Below, in pieces: positions 27,096 through 35,993 of a stretch of DNA of 64,000 bases. How positions within the stretch are numbered: the stretch's first letter is position 1; the number at the start of each line of letters is the position of its first letter. Origin of the DNA: Naumannella cuiyingiana (GTDB lineage: Bacteria; Actinomycetota; Actinomycetes; Propionibacteriales; Propionibacteriaceae); the NCBI RefSeq assembly GCF_013408305.1, contig NZ_JACBZS010000001.1, forward strand, positions 3,100,001 through 3,164,000, written 5' to 3'. The notes under the pieces were generated by a model. The model was not told the origin of the DNA. It made no database searches and worked only from the letters and a program-made list of their open reading frames with translations. The translations under genes were made by a program, and so were the position numbers.

Positions 27096-29330
27096 TTGAC
27101 TGCGACCATTACGCCGCCAGCAATCCCGGGTTCGTCCAGTCGCACGGCGTCACGCCTGCAGGTCTCCCATCCCTCGCACGTTCGTCGCCCGGTCTCTCAT
27201 CGGCCGGGTCGTCGGCCCGGTCGGCTGTCGCGCTGGTTGGCGCTCCCGCCGCTCCCTCCTGAGGTGAATCCCGACGCCGGACCGCTCGGGCGAGTTGTCC
27301 TCGCCTTGTGCGCGGTGGCCGTCCTGCTCATCGGCGTCGCCGGTCGCGCGGCCGGCTGGCCCGTGGCAACGGTCCTGCTGGCGACCTACCTGAACTTCGG
27401 GCCGGGGCTCGCCGTCGCGCTGTTCGGTCGGATGCCGTGGCACCGCCTGGTGCTTCTCGCGGTGACCGTCTCCCAGGCCGTGCTCGTTGCCGTCAGCTTC
27501 CCCTTCGCCTGGACCGGTGCGGTCCGCATCACGGCCCTGTGGCCGGTGCTGGCCGTGGTCAGCGGCGGGCTGATGCTGCTGGCGGTGCGCGGCGACCTGC
27601 GCCTGCTCGCCGCCGGCCGCGCCCGGTGGCCGCGGCCGAGTCGTGATCTCGCGCCCACGGCACTCGCCCTGCTCGGCCTCGGTATCTGCCTGTTCGCGGC
27701 GTGGCGCGTCGCCGGCCCGGCCCAACCGATGGGCGCGGCCATCACGGCCGGGCCGCTGTGGTTCGTCGGCGCCGCCGTGGTGCTCGCCGCGGTCGTGTGG
27801 TCCATGCTGGGCGGCTCGGTGTCCGGCACCGGTCGGCTCGCCGGCCCTGCCCTGATCGCGTCCTCCGTCGTCGTCACCAGCCAGTTCGTGATGTACCGGA
27901 TGCCGACGGTGGGGGTCGCCGCCCGCCATCTCGGCATCGTCGACCTGCTCCAGGCGCGCGGCTACCTGTCGCCCGAGACCGACATCTACCAGACCTGGGC
28001 GGGCCTGTTCACCTCGACGGCCTTCGTCTTCGAGGTCGCCGGCGTCACCTCGCCGTTCGAGTACGCCGCGATCTGGGGCACGGTCGCGGCACCGGTCATG
28101 GTGCTCGCGGTGCGTACCCTCGCCGGCCGCTTCGTCATCTCGCGCAGGGCCTGGGTCGCGGGGCTGGTCTTCGCTCTGGCCAGCTCGCTGACGACCAGCT
28201 TCTATGCGCCCCAGGTCGTCGGATTCGTCTATGCCCTGATGATCCTGACCCTGCTCATCGGGCGCCCGCCCGCGCGGCACCCGTGGACCGATCCGTCGCT
28301 GCTGCTCGCCACGGCGTTGTGTGTTGCCCTCACGGTGACCCACCAGATCAGCCCGTTCCTGTTGGCCTTCGCCCTCGGCGCCCTCGCCGTCTTCCGGCTC
28401 GTCCGGCCGGTCTGGTTGCCCCTGATCCCGATGCTGCTGGCGGGCGGCTGGGCCTGGCTGAATCTTGGCGTGTTGCAGCGCTATCTGCCCACCGGGGCCT
28501 CGTTCGGGCGCATCTTCGACAATCTCGCGCCGCCCAGCCGTGCCGCATCGCCCTATCCGGTCTCGATCGTCAATCAGGTGACCTTCGGCGTGCCGGCCGC
28601 CGCCCTGCTGCTGGTCGGATGCTTCGCCGTGCTCACCGTGTTGCGATTGCGCACGCGGCTCGCGATCGGACTGACCGCCGCGGCCGCCAGCCCGGCGTTG
28701 CTGGCCGTCGGGACCGACTACGGGCAGGAAGGGATCTTCCGGGTGACGCTGTTCGCGCTGCCCTGGCTCGCGATCCTGGTCTCCTTGTGGCCGATGCCCA
28801 CCCGCGTCCGGGTGCGCACGCCGGCGCGCATCGCGCTCGGCCTCGCGCTGGTCGTCATGTTCGCCGCCAACACCATCGGCCTGACCGGCATGGACTGGTC
28901 GCGGGTGATCCGGCGCTCCGACGTGGCGGCGGTGACCTACTTCGAGAACAACGCCCCGCCGGGTTCGCTCGCCTTCACCCTGGGTACCGGCGCGGCGACC
29001 CCGTCGCGGATCACGCGTCATTACGAGACGGTGGGCTTCCTCGGCCGCGAGACGCTCTTCCCGGCCGACCCGTTTGGCCAGACGGGCGGGCCGGACTACG
29101 ACCCGGCCGCCGATGTCGACCGGACCACGGATGCGTTGCTGCTGACCGATGCCCCGCAGTACTGGGCGATCGCGACCACCACCACCGGCATCTTCGGCGA
29201 CCGCTACGGCCAGCAGCGCCTCGCCGACTACGAGCGCCTGCGCGCGGCGTGGGCGGCGTCGCCCCGCTGGGAGCTCGTGTTCAGCGACGGCGATGTCCAG
29301 CTCTACCGCTATCGAGGGGAACGCGCGTGA
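27096..29330 (+). CDS. Polytopic membrane protein of the exopolysaccharide cluster (GT-C or polymerase-like)
   Basis: About 744 residues with roughly 14-16 hydrophobic segments between about residues 60 and 590. A soluble C-terminal part of about 130 residues ends in VQLYRYRGERA. After an early membrane segment a loop carries DIYQTWAG. The layout resembles GT-C glycosyltransferases or polysaccharide polymerases that use polyprenyl-linked donors at the outer face. No motif identifies it further. The start is TTG: 27096 has GGGGGAG just upstream, and TTG 27084 is the alternative. It heads a coupled operon reaching at least to 33.6 kb. Confidence 0.7.
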   Translation: MTATITPPAIPGSSSRTASRLQVSHPSHVRRPVSHRPGRRPGRLSRWLALPPLPPEVNPDAGPLGRVVLALCAVAVLLIGVAGRAAGWPVATVLLATYLNFGPGLAVALFGRMPWHRLVLLAVTVSQAVLVAVSFPFAWTGAVRITALWPVLAVVSGGLMLLAVRGDLRLLAAGRARWPRPSRDLAPTALALLGLGICLFAAWRVAGPAQPMGAAITAGPLWFVGAAVVLAAVVWSMLGGSVSGTGRLAGPALIASSVVVTSQFVMYRMPTVGVAARHLGIVDLLQARGYLSPETDIYQTWAGLFTSTAFVFEVAGVTSPFEYAAIWGTVAAPVMVLAVRTLAGRFVISRRAWVAGLVFALASSLTTSFYAPQVVGFVYALMILTLLIGRPPARHPWTDPSLLLATALCVALTVTHQISPFLLAFALGALAVFRLVRPVWLPLIPMLLAGGWAWLNLGVLQRYLPTGASFGRIFDNLAPPSRAASPYPVSIVNQVTFGVPAAALLLVGCFAVLTVLRLRTRLAIGLTAAAASPALLAVGTDYGQEGIFRVTLFALPWLAILVSLWPMPTRVRVRTPARIALGLALVVMFAANTIGLTGMDWSRVIRRSDVAAVTYFENNAPPGSLAFTLGTGAATPSRITRHYETVGFLGRETLFPADPFGQTGGPDYDPAADVDRTTDALLLTDAPQYWAIATTTTGIFGDRYGQQRLADYERLRAAWAASPRWELVFSDGDVQLYRYRGERA

Positions 29331-30238
29331 CCGAGCCGAGTCCGGTGATCGACGCCGACCCGATGCCCGCCGCCGTGATCGTGGCCCACGACCAGCCCAC
29401 TCACCTGCACCGCCTGATCGCCGCACTCGATCCGCTGCCGGTCTTCCTGCACATCGATGCCGGCGCGCCGCGCGACCTGTGGCGCGAGATGACGGCCGGC
29501 CTCCCCGAGCGGGTCAGGCTGCTCCCGCGGGTCCAGGTCAGTTGGGCGGGCTTCGGCGTGCTGCAGGCCGAGCTGTTGGGTTACCGGGCGGCCCTGCGTA
29601 CCGGTGCCGAGCACATCATCGTGTGCACGGGCAGCGACTACCCGCTGGTTTCCACCGACCGGATCGTCCGCACGTTGCGGGACCGTCGCGGATTCTCGTT
29701 CGGCTACATGCAGGCGCTGCCGATCGCCGAGTGGGGACCGACCCGCGGCTATGACCGTTTCGTGGTCCCGAACTGGCCGGTGCGGCGGCATCGGGTGGTG
29801 GCGCCGATCCCGCGTCGACGACCGCGCGGGCTGGCCCTCGCCGGGGGATCGCAGTGCAAGATTCTCGCCCGCCGGCACGCCGAACTGGTGATCGACCTGC
29901 TCGATCGCCATCCGCGCCTGCTGCGGTACTTCCGGCGATGCTGGGTCCCCGATGAGGTGGCCATCCCCTCCATGCTGCACAGCCCGGCCCTCGGTGGTCG
30001 CTGGCCGGCCGAATCGGTGCCGGGCCACCCCTGGTGGATGGACTGGGGCGAGGCCGAAGGACGGACCCGGGTGCGCAGCCCCGACTGGCTCGGCATCGCC
30101 GACTTCGAACGGCTGGCCGCTGCGGTCGCGGCCGGTCCCCACGTGATGTTCGCCCGCAAGATCGGCGACGACGCGGGCGATCTGGTACGCCGGATCGACG
30201 CCGAGCTACGAGCGGGAGTGGCCGGTGTCTCGGGTTGA
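29327..30238 (+). CDS. Core-2/I-branching-type beta-glycosyltransferase (GT14)
   Basis: A 303-residue protein of the Branch family: AAVIVAHDQPTHLHRLIAAL, VFLHIDAGAP, VSWAGFGVLQAELLGYRAAL, IVCTGSDYPLVS, GGSQCKILARRHAELV and CWVPDEVAIPSML. GT14 enzymes transfer GlcNAc or xylose; bacterial homologues occur in capsule and EPS clusters. The GTG start overlaps the upstream stop by 4 bp and the 3' end overlaps the flippase gene by 14 bp, so expression is coupled. Confidence 0.85.
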   Translation: MTEPSPVIDADPMPAAVIVAHDQPTHLHRLIAALDPLPVFLHIDAGAPRDLWREMTAGLPERVRLLPRVQVSWAGFGVLQAELLGYRAALRTGAEHIIVCTGSDYPLVSTDRIVRTLRDRRGFSFGYMQALPIAEWGPTRGYDRFVVPNWPVRRHRVVAPIPRRRPRGLALAGGSQCKILARRHAELVIDLLDRHPRLLRYFRRCWVPDEVAIPSMLHSPALGGRWPAESVPGHPWWMDWGEAEGRTRVRSPDWLGIADFERLAAAVAAGPHVMFARKIGDDAGDLVRRIDAELRAGVAGVSG

Positions 30239-31676
30239 CAGCGACCGCGGGTCGCGCCAGGACCTGTTCGGCCGGGGGATGATCTATGTCGTCGTTTGGT
30301 CCATGCAACTCGTCGTGGCGACGGCGATCTCGCCGGTCCTGGCGCACCTGCTGCCCGTCGAGGAGTTCGGCGCGCTGGCGGCCGCCATCGCGCTGTACCA
30401 GTTGCTGTTGCTGCTCGCCGTCTTCGGCCTCGACCAGGCGCTCGAGATGCGCCGGCTGGAGGATCCCGACGCGGCCCGCACCCGCGGCCTGTTGGCTGCC
30501 GGGATCTGTTTCGCCTTCCTGATCGTCGCCGCCTTCGCGCTGAGCAGTCCGCTGTGGTCGTCGATGCTGGGATTCGCCGGCTACCGCGACCTGGTCCTGA
30601 TCACCTTCGGATGGGCAGCGCCGGGGGCGGCGGTGATGTTGATGATGGCGTTGCTGCAGGCCGAGGACCGGCTCGCCCAATTCGCCTTCGTCAGCATCCT
30701 GTCCAGCGCCGGTGGCCCGGTGATCGGTCTGGCGATCATGTTGTCGATGGGCGATCGCAGCGCCGTCACCTACGCCTGGGGAGGGGTGTTCGCGCAGAGC
30801 TTGGCGCTGGTTCTCGGGCTGTGCTGGACCCGCCCGCGACCGGCCGGGCTGCGCGACCTTCCGGAGTTTCGTCGGGTGCTGGCCTTCGGCGCGCCTCTGC
30901 TGCTGGCCGGGCTCTCCCAATTCGTCCTCGCGGCGGCGGACCGGCTGGCCGTGTTGCGCGTGCTCGGCGAGGCCGAGGTCGCCCGCTACCAGATCGCCTT
31001 CACGATCGGCAATGTGATGTCGCTGCTGCTGACCTTCACCAATCGGGCGTGGCTGCCGCGGCTGAAGAGTCTCAGCGACGTGGCGCAGCGCTGGCAGGTC
31101 ATCGAGCAGGCCCGCGACGGCATCTATGTGTTGCTCGGCTGGGCGATCCTCGGAGTCACCCTGGGCGCGCCGGTCCTGCTCCGCGTCCTCGCACCGCCCA
31201 GCTACCAGCCGGACAGCCTGGTGGTGGTCGTCTTCGTGGTGGCCTGTTGTGCGATCCCGGTCGCGTCCGGGGCGGCGAGCATGCAACTGCTCACCACCAT
31301 CGGTGACACCCGGCCGCTGGGTTGGAGCGCGGTGCTCGCCGTGGCGGTGAAGATCGTGGTCACCGCCGCGCTGCTGGTCCCCCTGGGCATCCTCGGGGCC
31401 GCGATCGCCACCCTCGTCGCCCTGACCGCCCAGGTGGGCCTGCTGCGCTGGATCGCCACCCGCCGCCAGCCCGCGACCCGTCCCAATCGCCGGGTGCTCG
31501 GATTCGGCGCCGCCGCACTGGTGGTGGCCGCACTGTCGGTGCTGCTGCCGCAATCGGCAGGGTGGAACGCGGGCCGCTTCGCCATTAGCCTAGCCCTGAC
31601 CATTCCGTTCTTCATGCGGATGCGCATTCTGCAGCGGGCAAACCCTGCTGCCCCTGACCCGGGAGAGAAATCGTGA
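30225..31676 (+). CDS. Polysaccharide flippase (Wzx/MATE-like, oligosaccharide flippase family)
   Basis: A 483-residue integral membrane protein with about 12-14 hydrophobic segments. The N-terminal repeat begins DLFGRGMIYVVVWSMQLVV and continues LPVEEFGALAAAIALYQLL, the typical PST-family start. It would flip the lipid-linked repeat unit across the membrane for polymerisation. It overlaps both neighbours (14 bp with the GT14 gene, 4 bp GTGA with the GH16 gene). Confidence 0.88.
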   Translation: MSRVDSDRGSRQDLFGRGMIYVVVWSMQLVVATAISPVLAHLLPVEEFGALAAAIALYQLLLLLAVFGLDQALEMRRLEDPDAARTRGLLAAGICFAFLIVAAFALSSPLWSSMLGFAGYRDLVLITFGWAAPGAAVMLMMALLQAEDRLAQFAFVSILSSAGGPVIGLAIMLSMGDRSAVTYAWGGVFAQSLALVLGLCWTRPRPAGLRDLPEFRRVLAFGAPLLLAGLSQFVLAAADRLAVLRVLGEAEVARYQIAFTIGNVMSLLLTFTNRAWLPRLKSLSDVAQRWQVIEQARDGIYVLLGWAILGVTLGAPVLLRVLAPPSYQPDSLVVVVFVVACCAIPVASGAASMQLLTTIGDTRPLGWSAVLAVAVKIVVTAALLVPLGILGAAIATLVALTAQVGLLRWIATRRQPATRPNRRVLGFGAAALVVAALSVLLPQSAGWNAGRFAISLALTIPFFMRMRILQRANPAAPDPGEKS

Positions 31677-32773
31677 GCCGACTGCGTTGGGCAGCCGCAC
31701 TCGTTGGCATGGCATTGGTGGCCACGGCGACCTACTCCGTTGAACGGTCAACGGCGGCACCGTCGTTCAACGGCGACCAGGTGCCGCAGATCGACGGCTG
31801 GCGGGCGGATTTCTCCGAGGATTTCACCGCGGCCAGCGTGAATGATCAGAATTGGGGGCCCTACGGCTGGGGCTACCAGCCGGTCGGCAATGGCGCGATG
31901 GGTGTTTATCGACCCGAGAACACCACCATCTCCAACGGTACGCTGAATCTGACCTACGCCTACCGCGATGGCCAGTGGACCAGCGCCGGCGTCAGCGGCG
32001 CGCCGCTGTTCACGGCAGCCGGCGGTCGCTGGGAGTTCCGCGTCCGCCAGCCGCGCGCCGCGGGTCTGGGGTATGCCTTCCTGCTCTGGCCGGCCGGCGA
32101 CAAGTGGCCGCCGGAGATCGACATCGCCGAGGGCAACTCCAACTCCCGGACCGTCAGCTCGTTCTACCACTTCCGGACCGCGGACGGTCGCGAGCGACTC
32201 GACGCGTCGCGGCAGGTCGACGATCCCTGGGTCTGGAACACCTACGGCGTGATCATCGAGGCCGACGAGTTGATCTTCACCCACAACGGCGAGCCCCACT
32301 CGCGGATCGCGCTCGACACCCCGGAGAAGCGGGCCGTGGTGAGCGAGCGCATGTGGATCGGGTTCCAGATCGGTGTGATGGACCCCAATGCCCCCGAGGC
32401 GGAATGGTTCGAGACGGTCAAGGGCGGCGTACCGAATGCGGAGACCCCCGCTTCCGGCACGGTCCAGATCGACTGGGTGGCGCACTACGTGCGTGACCCG
32501 GCCGCGTCGGGCGATGCCCGCTCCGACGGTGGGGGCGGTTCCCGCTCCGACGGCACCGGCGACCTGGCGTCCGGCGACGGCACGACCGCCACCGACAGCG
32601 GCGGCGCCGCCGGGGGCGAGACGAGCCGCTCCGGGAGCGGTGATGTCGCCGACGATCAGGGACGCACGCGCGGCGATCAGGGACGCACCAGCGGTGATCA
32701 TTTGTGGAATCGCCTGAGGGAGTTTGCGGCTGGCGAGCGCCCGGGGCTGCCGTACAGCGTCTATGACCGATGA
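31673..32773 (+). CDS. Secreted glycoside hydrolase family 16 protein
   Basis: A 366-residue exported protein. The signal peptide (RLRWAAALVGMALVATATYS) is followed by a GH16 beta-jellyroll of about 230 residues. The catalytic signature is EIDIAEGN (nucleophile Glu about 148, Asp 150, acid/base Glu 153), supported by GGRWEFRVR and WVWNTYGVIIE. GH16 enzymes cut or transglycosylate beta-1,3/1,4-glucans or galactans; in an EPS operon this one may trim the polymer. The C-terminal 90 residues are a Ser/Gly/Asp-rich linker with two 21-bp repeats, then a short basic end. Confidence 0.88.
   Translation: MSRLRWAAALVGMALVATATYSVERSTAAPSFNGDQVPQIDGWRADFSEDFTAASVNDQNWGPYGWGYQPVGNGAMGVYRPENTTISNGTLNLTYAYRDGQWTSAGVSGAPLFTAAGGRWEFRVRQPRAAGLGYAFLLWPAGDKWPPEIDIAEGNSNSRTVSSFYHFRTADGRERLDASRQVDDPWVWNTYGVIIEADELIFTHNGEPHSRIALDTPEKRAVVSERMWIGFQIGVMDPNAPEAEWFETVKGGVPNAETPASGTVQIDWVAHYVRDPAASGDARSDGGGGSRSDGTGDLASGDGTTATDSGGAAGGETSRSGSGDVADDQGRTRGDQGRTSGDHLWNRLREFAAGERPGLPYSVYDR
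32654..32695 (+). repeat. Two 21-bp tandem repeats in the GH16 gene tail
   Basis: Units at 32654-32674 and 32675-32695 begin GATCAGGGACGCAC and encode DQGRTRG and DQGRTSG; a third partial unit starts at 32696. They lie in the disordered linker after the catalytic domain. Confidence 0.85.
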
Positions 32774-33632
32774 GGCAGGCGAGACCCCGGGGGAGGTCGC
32801 GCCATCCGGACCGATGATCTCGGTCTGCGTGCCCGCGCACAACGGCGGGCGCTTCATTCGCGAAACACTCGACTCCGTCCTCGGCCAACGCGACGCCGAC
32901 TTCGAGGTCGTGGTGATCGACAACGCCTCGACCGACCAGACCCCGGCCATCCTCGAGGCGATCGACGATCCCCGGCTCCGAGTGGTGCGTACCCCGCGAT
33001 TGCTGCCGATGGGGGAGAACTGGCGTTTTGCGATGACCCAGTTGCGCGGCGCACTGGTGAAGGTGGTGTGTGCCGACGACCTGCTGCGGCCCGGGGCGTT
33101 GGCCGCCCAGGCGAAGATCCTCACCGAGGACCCGTCGATCGCCCTCGTCGCCAGCCGCCGTGACTTCATCAACGCCGACGGGCAGGTGCGCGCCGCCGAT
33201 CGCGGACTGCGCGGCCTGACCGGCCCGTGCGAGGCGCGCACGGTGCTACGCCGCCAGGTGCGCTGCGGGATCAACCAGATCGGCGAGCCCGCCAACGTGA
33301 TGTTCCGGATGGCCGACTATGCGCGCACCACCGGCTGGAACGCCCACCGCGTCTACCCGATGGACGCCCAGTTGTGGGTGGAACTGCTACGGCTGGGCCG
33401 GCTGTACGCGCAGCCGCAGACGTATGCGGCTTTCCGGCTGAGTGGCAGCAATCTGTCCGCCAGCCACTCGGCCGAGCAGTACGCCCAGACCGACGAACTG
33501 CTCGGTGAGGTGGCGCGCGAGTGGGGGATTCCCCGCTGGCAGGGCGCACTCGGTCGCCTCGCTCGGCGCGCGGTGTGGGCGGCCTGGCGGATCCGGATCA
33601 AGCTGCTGGCACGCTCGGGCGCGGCGCGGTGA
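32763..33632 (+). CDS. Glycosyltransferase family 2
   Basis: A 289-residue GT-A transferase: MISVCVPAHNGGRFI, FEVVVIDNASTDQTPAI, LVKVVCADDLL (metal-binding Asp pair), FRMADYARTTGW and PMDAQLWVELL (acceptor-side acidic motif). It probably adds one sugar of the EPS repeat. The ATG at 32763 overlaps the GH16 stop by 11 bp. Its stop overlaps the PIG-L start (GTGA). Confidence 0.86.
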   Translation: MTDEAGETPGEVAPSGPMISVCVPAHNGGRFIRETLDSVLGQRDADFEVVVIDNASTDQTPAILEAIDDPRLRVVRTPRLLPMGENWRFAMTQLRGALVKVVCADDLLRPGALAAQAKILTEDPSIALVASRRDFINADGQVRAADRGLRGLTGPCEARTVLRRQVRCGINQIGEPANVMFRMADYARTTGWNAHRVYPMDAQLWVELLRLGRLYAQPQTYAAFRLSGSNLSASHSAEQYAQTDELLGEVAREWGIPRWQGALGRLARRAVWAAWRIRIKLLARSGAAR

Positions 33633-34288
33633 AGCCGTTGCGGCCGGGGCCGCTGGCCCGGGTGGCGGTGTTGGGCGCGCACTGTGACGACATCGCCATC
33701 GGGGCCGGCGGCAGCCTGCTCACCCTGTGCCGGGCCAACCCGGGCGTGATCATCGATGCGCTGGTGCTGAGCGGGGCCGGCACCGAGCGGGAGGCCGAGG
33801 AACGGGCCGCGCTGGCGGCGTTCTGTCCTGGCGCGGAGTTGCGGCTCACCGTGGCCGATCTGCCGGACGGTCGGATGCCGGGGGAGTGGGCGCGGGCGAA
33901 GTCCCTGGTCGCGGCGCATCGGCGTACCGGCGACCCGGATCTCGTGCTGGCACCCCAGCGTCGCGATGCCCACCAGGATCACCGCCTGCTCGCCGAACTG
34001 GTCGGGCAGGAGTATCGCGATCATCTGGTGCTGGGCTACGAGATCGTCAAGTACGAGACCGACCTGCCGACCGTGTCGGTGCACGTCGCGCTGGAACCCA
34101 CCGTGGTCGGGGAGAAGATCGCGCTGATCACCGAGCACTACCCGAGCCAGCACGGGCGAAGCTGGTTCGACGACGAGGCATTCCGGGCCGTGCTGCGGAT
34201 CCGCGGTGTCCAGGCGCAGGCCCGCCATGCCGAGGGCTTCGTGTTGGAGAAGGCGGTCCTCGACCTCACCGGCGGTGCCCAGAGTTGA
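33629..34288 (+). CDS. PIG-L family N-acetylglucosamine deacetylase
   Basis: A 219-residue zinc-dependent deacetylase fold: VLGAHCDDIAIGAGGSL near the N-terminus (metal-binding HxDD), then a second metal motif HQDHRLLAELV (about residue 115) and SQHGRSWFDDEAF. The family includes MshB, Mca and PIG-L. The position in the EPS operon points to deacetylating a GlcNAc-type sugar of the glycan or its lipid-linked precursor rather than to mycothiol synthesis. GTG start coupled to the upstream glycosyltransferase. Confidence 0.87.
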   Translation: MKPLRPGPLARVAVLGAHCDDIAIGAGGSLLTLCRANPGVIIDALVLSGAGTEREAEERAALAAFCPGAELRLTVADLPDGRMPGEWARAKSLVAAHRRTGDPDLVLAPQRRDAHQDHRLLAELVGQEYRDHLVLGYEIVKYETDLPTVSVHVALEPTVVGEKIALITEHYPSQHGRSWFDDEAFRAVLRIRGVQAQARHAEGFVLEKAVLDLTGGAQS

Positions 34289-34319
34289 TCATGTTCGACC
34301 CATCCATCGGAGGATCTTG

Positions 34320-35351
34320 ATGCGAGTCCTGTTGACCGGCCAGTTGGGCTATCTGGGTACGGTGATGGCGCCCGTGCTGACCGCCGACGGTCACGAGGTG
34401 GTCGGCCTCGACACCGGCCTGTATGCCGCCGAGCTGCTGGGCCCCGCCCCCGCCGACCCGCCCGCGCTGGCCGTCGACCTGCGCGACGTCACCGCTGATC
34501 AACTCGCGGGCTTCGACGCGATCGTCCACCTGGCCGCGCTGTCCAACGACCCGCTGGGCGCGCTCGACCCGGAGCTGACCTTCGCGATCAACCGTGACGC
34601 GTCCGTCCGGCTCGCCCAGCTCGCGAAGCAGGCGGGGGTGCGGCGCTTCCTCTACGCCTCGACCTGCTCGGTGTACGGGGCCGCCGGCGACTCCCTGGTC
34701 GACGAGACGGCCCCGCTGGCTCCGGTCACGCCGTATGCCCGCAGCAAGGTCGAGGTCGAGGACGAGTTGATCACGCTGGCCGATGACGATTTCCATCCGA
34801 CCTCGCTGCGCAATGCCACCGCCTTCGGCTACTCCCCGCGGCTGCGGGCCGACATCGTGTTGAACAATCTGGTCGGCCATGCCGTGCTGACCGGACGGAT
34901 CCGAGTGTTGTCGGACGGTACGCCGTGGCGACCACTCGTCCACGCAGCCGACATCGCCGAGGCGTTCCGGCAGACGCTCGCGGCGCCGGAGGAGGCGGTG
35001 CACGCCCGGGCATTCAATGTCGGCGACGAACGCAACAATGTCACGGTCGCGCAGATCGCCGACGAGGTCGCGCGCGCGGTGCCCGGTGCCGAGGTCGAGA
35101 TCACCGGGGAGTCCGGGCCCGATCCGCGCTCCTATCGCGTCGACTTCTCCGCGATCCGGGAGGCGCTGCCAAACTTCGGGTGTCGCTGGTCGGTCGCGGA
35201 CGGGGCGGCCGAGCTTGCGGCGGCGTACCGCGATCATGGGCTGGACCGGGCGGGCTTCGAGGAGTCCTTCGTCCGGTTGGCGACGCTGCGCCGCCGGCTC
35301 GACGCGGGCGAGCTCGATGACGGGCTGCGGCCGGTCCCCTTCGACTCGTGA
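34320..35351 (+). CDS. NAD-dependent epimerase/dehydratase (extended SDR)
   Basis: A 343-residue extended short-chain dehydrogenase. The NAD-binding glycine motif is TGQLGYLG (residues about 6-13), with HLAALSND, the catalytic Ser region YASTCSVYG and YARSK (Tyr and Lys of YxxxK, about 140). It modifies a nucleotide sugar, by C4 or C2 epimerisation or 4,6-dehydration; the substrate is not clear. GGAGG lies 7 nt before the ATG. The gene follows the PIG-L gene after 31 bp in the same direction. Confidence 0.88.
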   Translation: MRVLLTGQLGYLGTVMAPVLTADGHEVVGLDTGLYAAELLGPAPADPPALAVDLRDVTADQLAGFDAIVHLAALSNDPLGALDPELTFAINRDASVRLAQLAKQAGVRRFLYASTCSVYGAAGDSLVDETAPLAPVTPYARSKVEVEDELITLADDDFHPTSLRNATAFGYSPRLRADIVLNNLVGHAVLTGRIRVLSDGTPWRPLVHAADIAEAFRQTLAAPEEAVHARAFNVGDERNNVTVAQIADEVARAVPGAEVEITGESGPDPRSYRVDFSAIREALPNFGCRWSVADGAAELAAAYRDHGLDRAGFEESFVRLATLRRRLDAGELDDGLRPVPFDS

Positions 35352-35379
35352 GCAGGGTCGATTCGTGAGCCGGGGTGGT

Positions 35380-35919
35380 TCAGCCGCGCAGGGACGCCCA
35401 CGGGCCGGCCGCCGCGTCGCGCTCGCTGATCAATCGCGGTTGCTCACGCCAGGGCAGCGCAAGATCAGGATCGTCCCAGGCCACCGCGATGTCCTCGGCG
35501 GGGTCATGTGGCCGGTCGATCCGATAGCAGACGTCGGCGGCGCGTTCGCCGATCACCTGGAAGCCGTGCAGGAAGCCCGGTGGAATCCACAGCGCGGCGA
35601 AGTCGGTGTCGTCGAGCCGCATCGCGTGGTGCCTGCCGAGGGTCGGCGAGCCCGGCCGCGCGTCCACGACGATGTCCCAGACGGCCCCGCTCGCGCACCG
35701 CACGAGCTTCGCCTCGCCCGCACCGCCGCGGCCGTGCATCCCGCGCAGGACGCCGGGCGCCGACCGCGACTGCGAGTCCTGGCAGTCGGGCCCGAGTTCC
35801 ATGCCGTGCGCGCGGGCGAGCGCGGCGTCGAAGGTCCGGGTGAACAGTCCCCGCGGGTCGCGGTGGGCGGTCGGCCGGAGCACGAACAGCCCGGCCAGTT
35901 CGGTCTCGGTGATCTCCAC
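35380..35919 (-). CDS. dTDP-4-dehydrorhamnose 3,5-epimerase-like protein
   Basis: A 179-residue cupin of the RmlC family: GLFVLRPTAHRDPRGLFTRT, SRSAPGVLRGMH (catalytic His, where RmlC has GVLRGLH), VRCASGAVWDIVVD and WIPPGFLHGFQV. The usual YQ after the catalytic His is replaced by GR, so specificity may differ (3- or 5-epimerase of a 4-keto-deoxysugar nucleotide). GTG start. It faces the SDR gene tail to tail. Confidence 0.85.
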   Translation of the reverse strand: MEITETELAGLFVLRPTAHRDPRGLFTRTFDAALARAHGMELGPDCQDSQSRSAPGVLRGMHGRGGAGEAKLVRCASGAVWDIVVDARPGSPTLGRHHAMRLDDTDFAALWIPPGFLHGFQVIGERAADVCYRIDRPHDPAEDIAVAWDDPDLALPWREQPRLISERDAAAGPWASLRG

Positions 35920-35993
35920 ATGATGATCATGCCGCCCGACCGGACCGGCGGGCGAGACCGGTCGCGGCATTTCTCGACGGCGGGCCGGGCGCG

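Noticed and set aside
33629-34288. PIG-L protein as MshB or Mca of the mycothiol pathway
   Set aside because: Although mshC is in the window, this gene is translationally coupled to EPS glycosyltransferases 20 kb away, so a glycan role is preferred.
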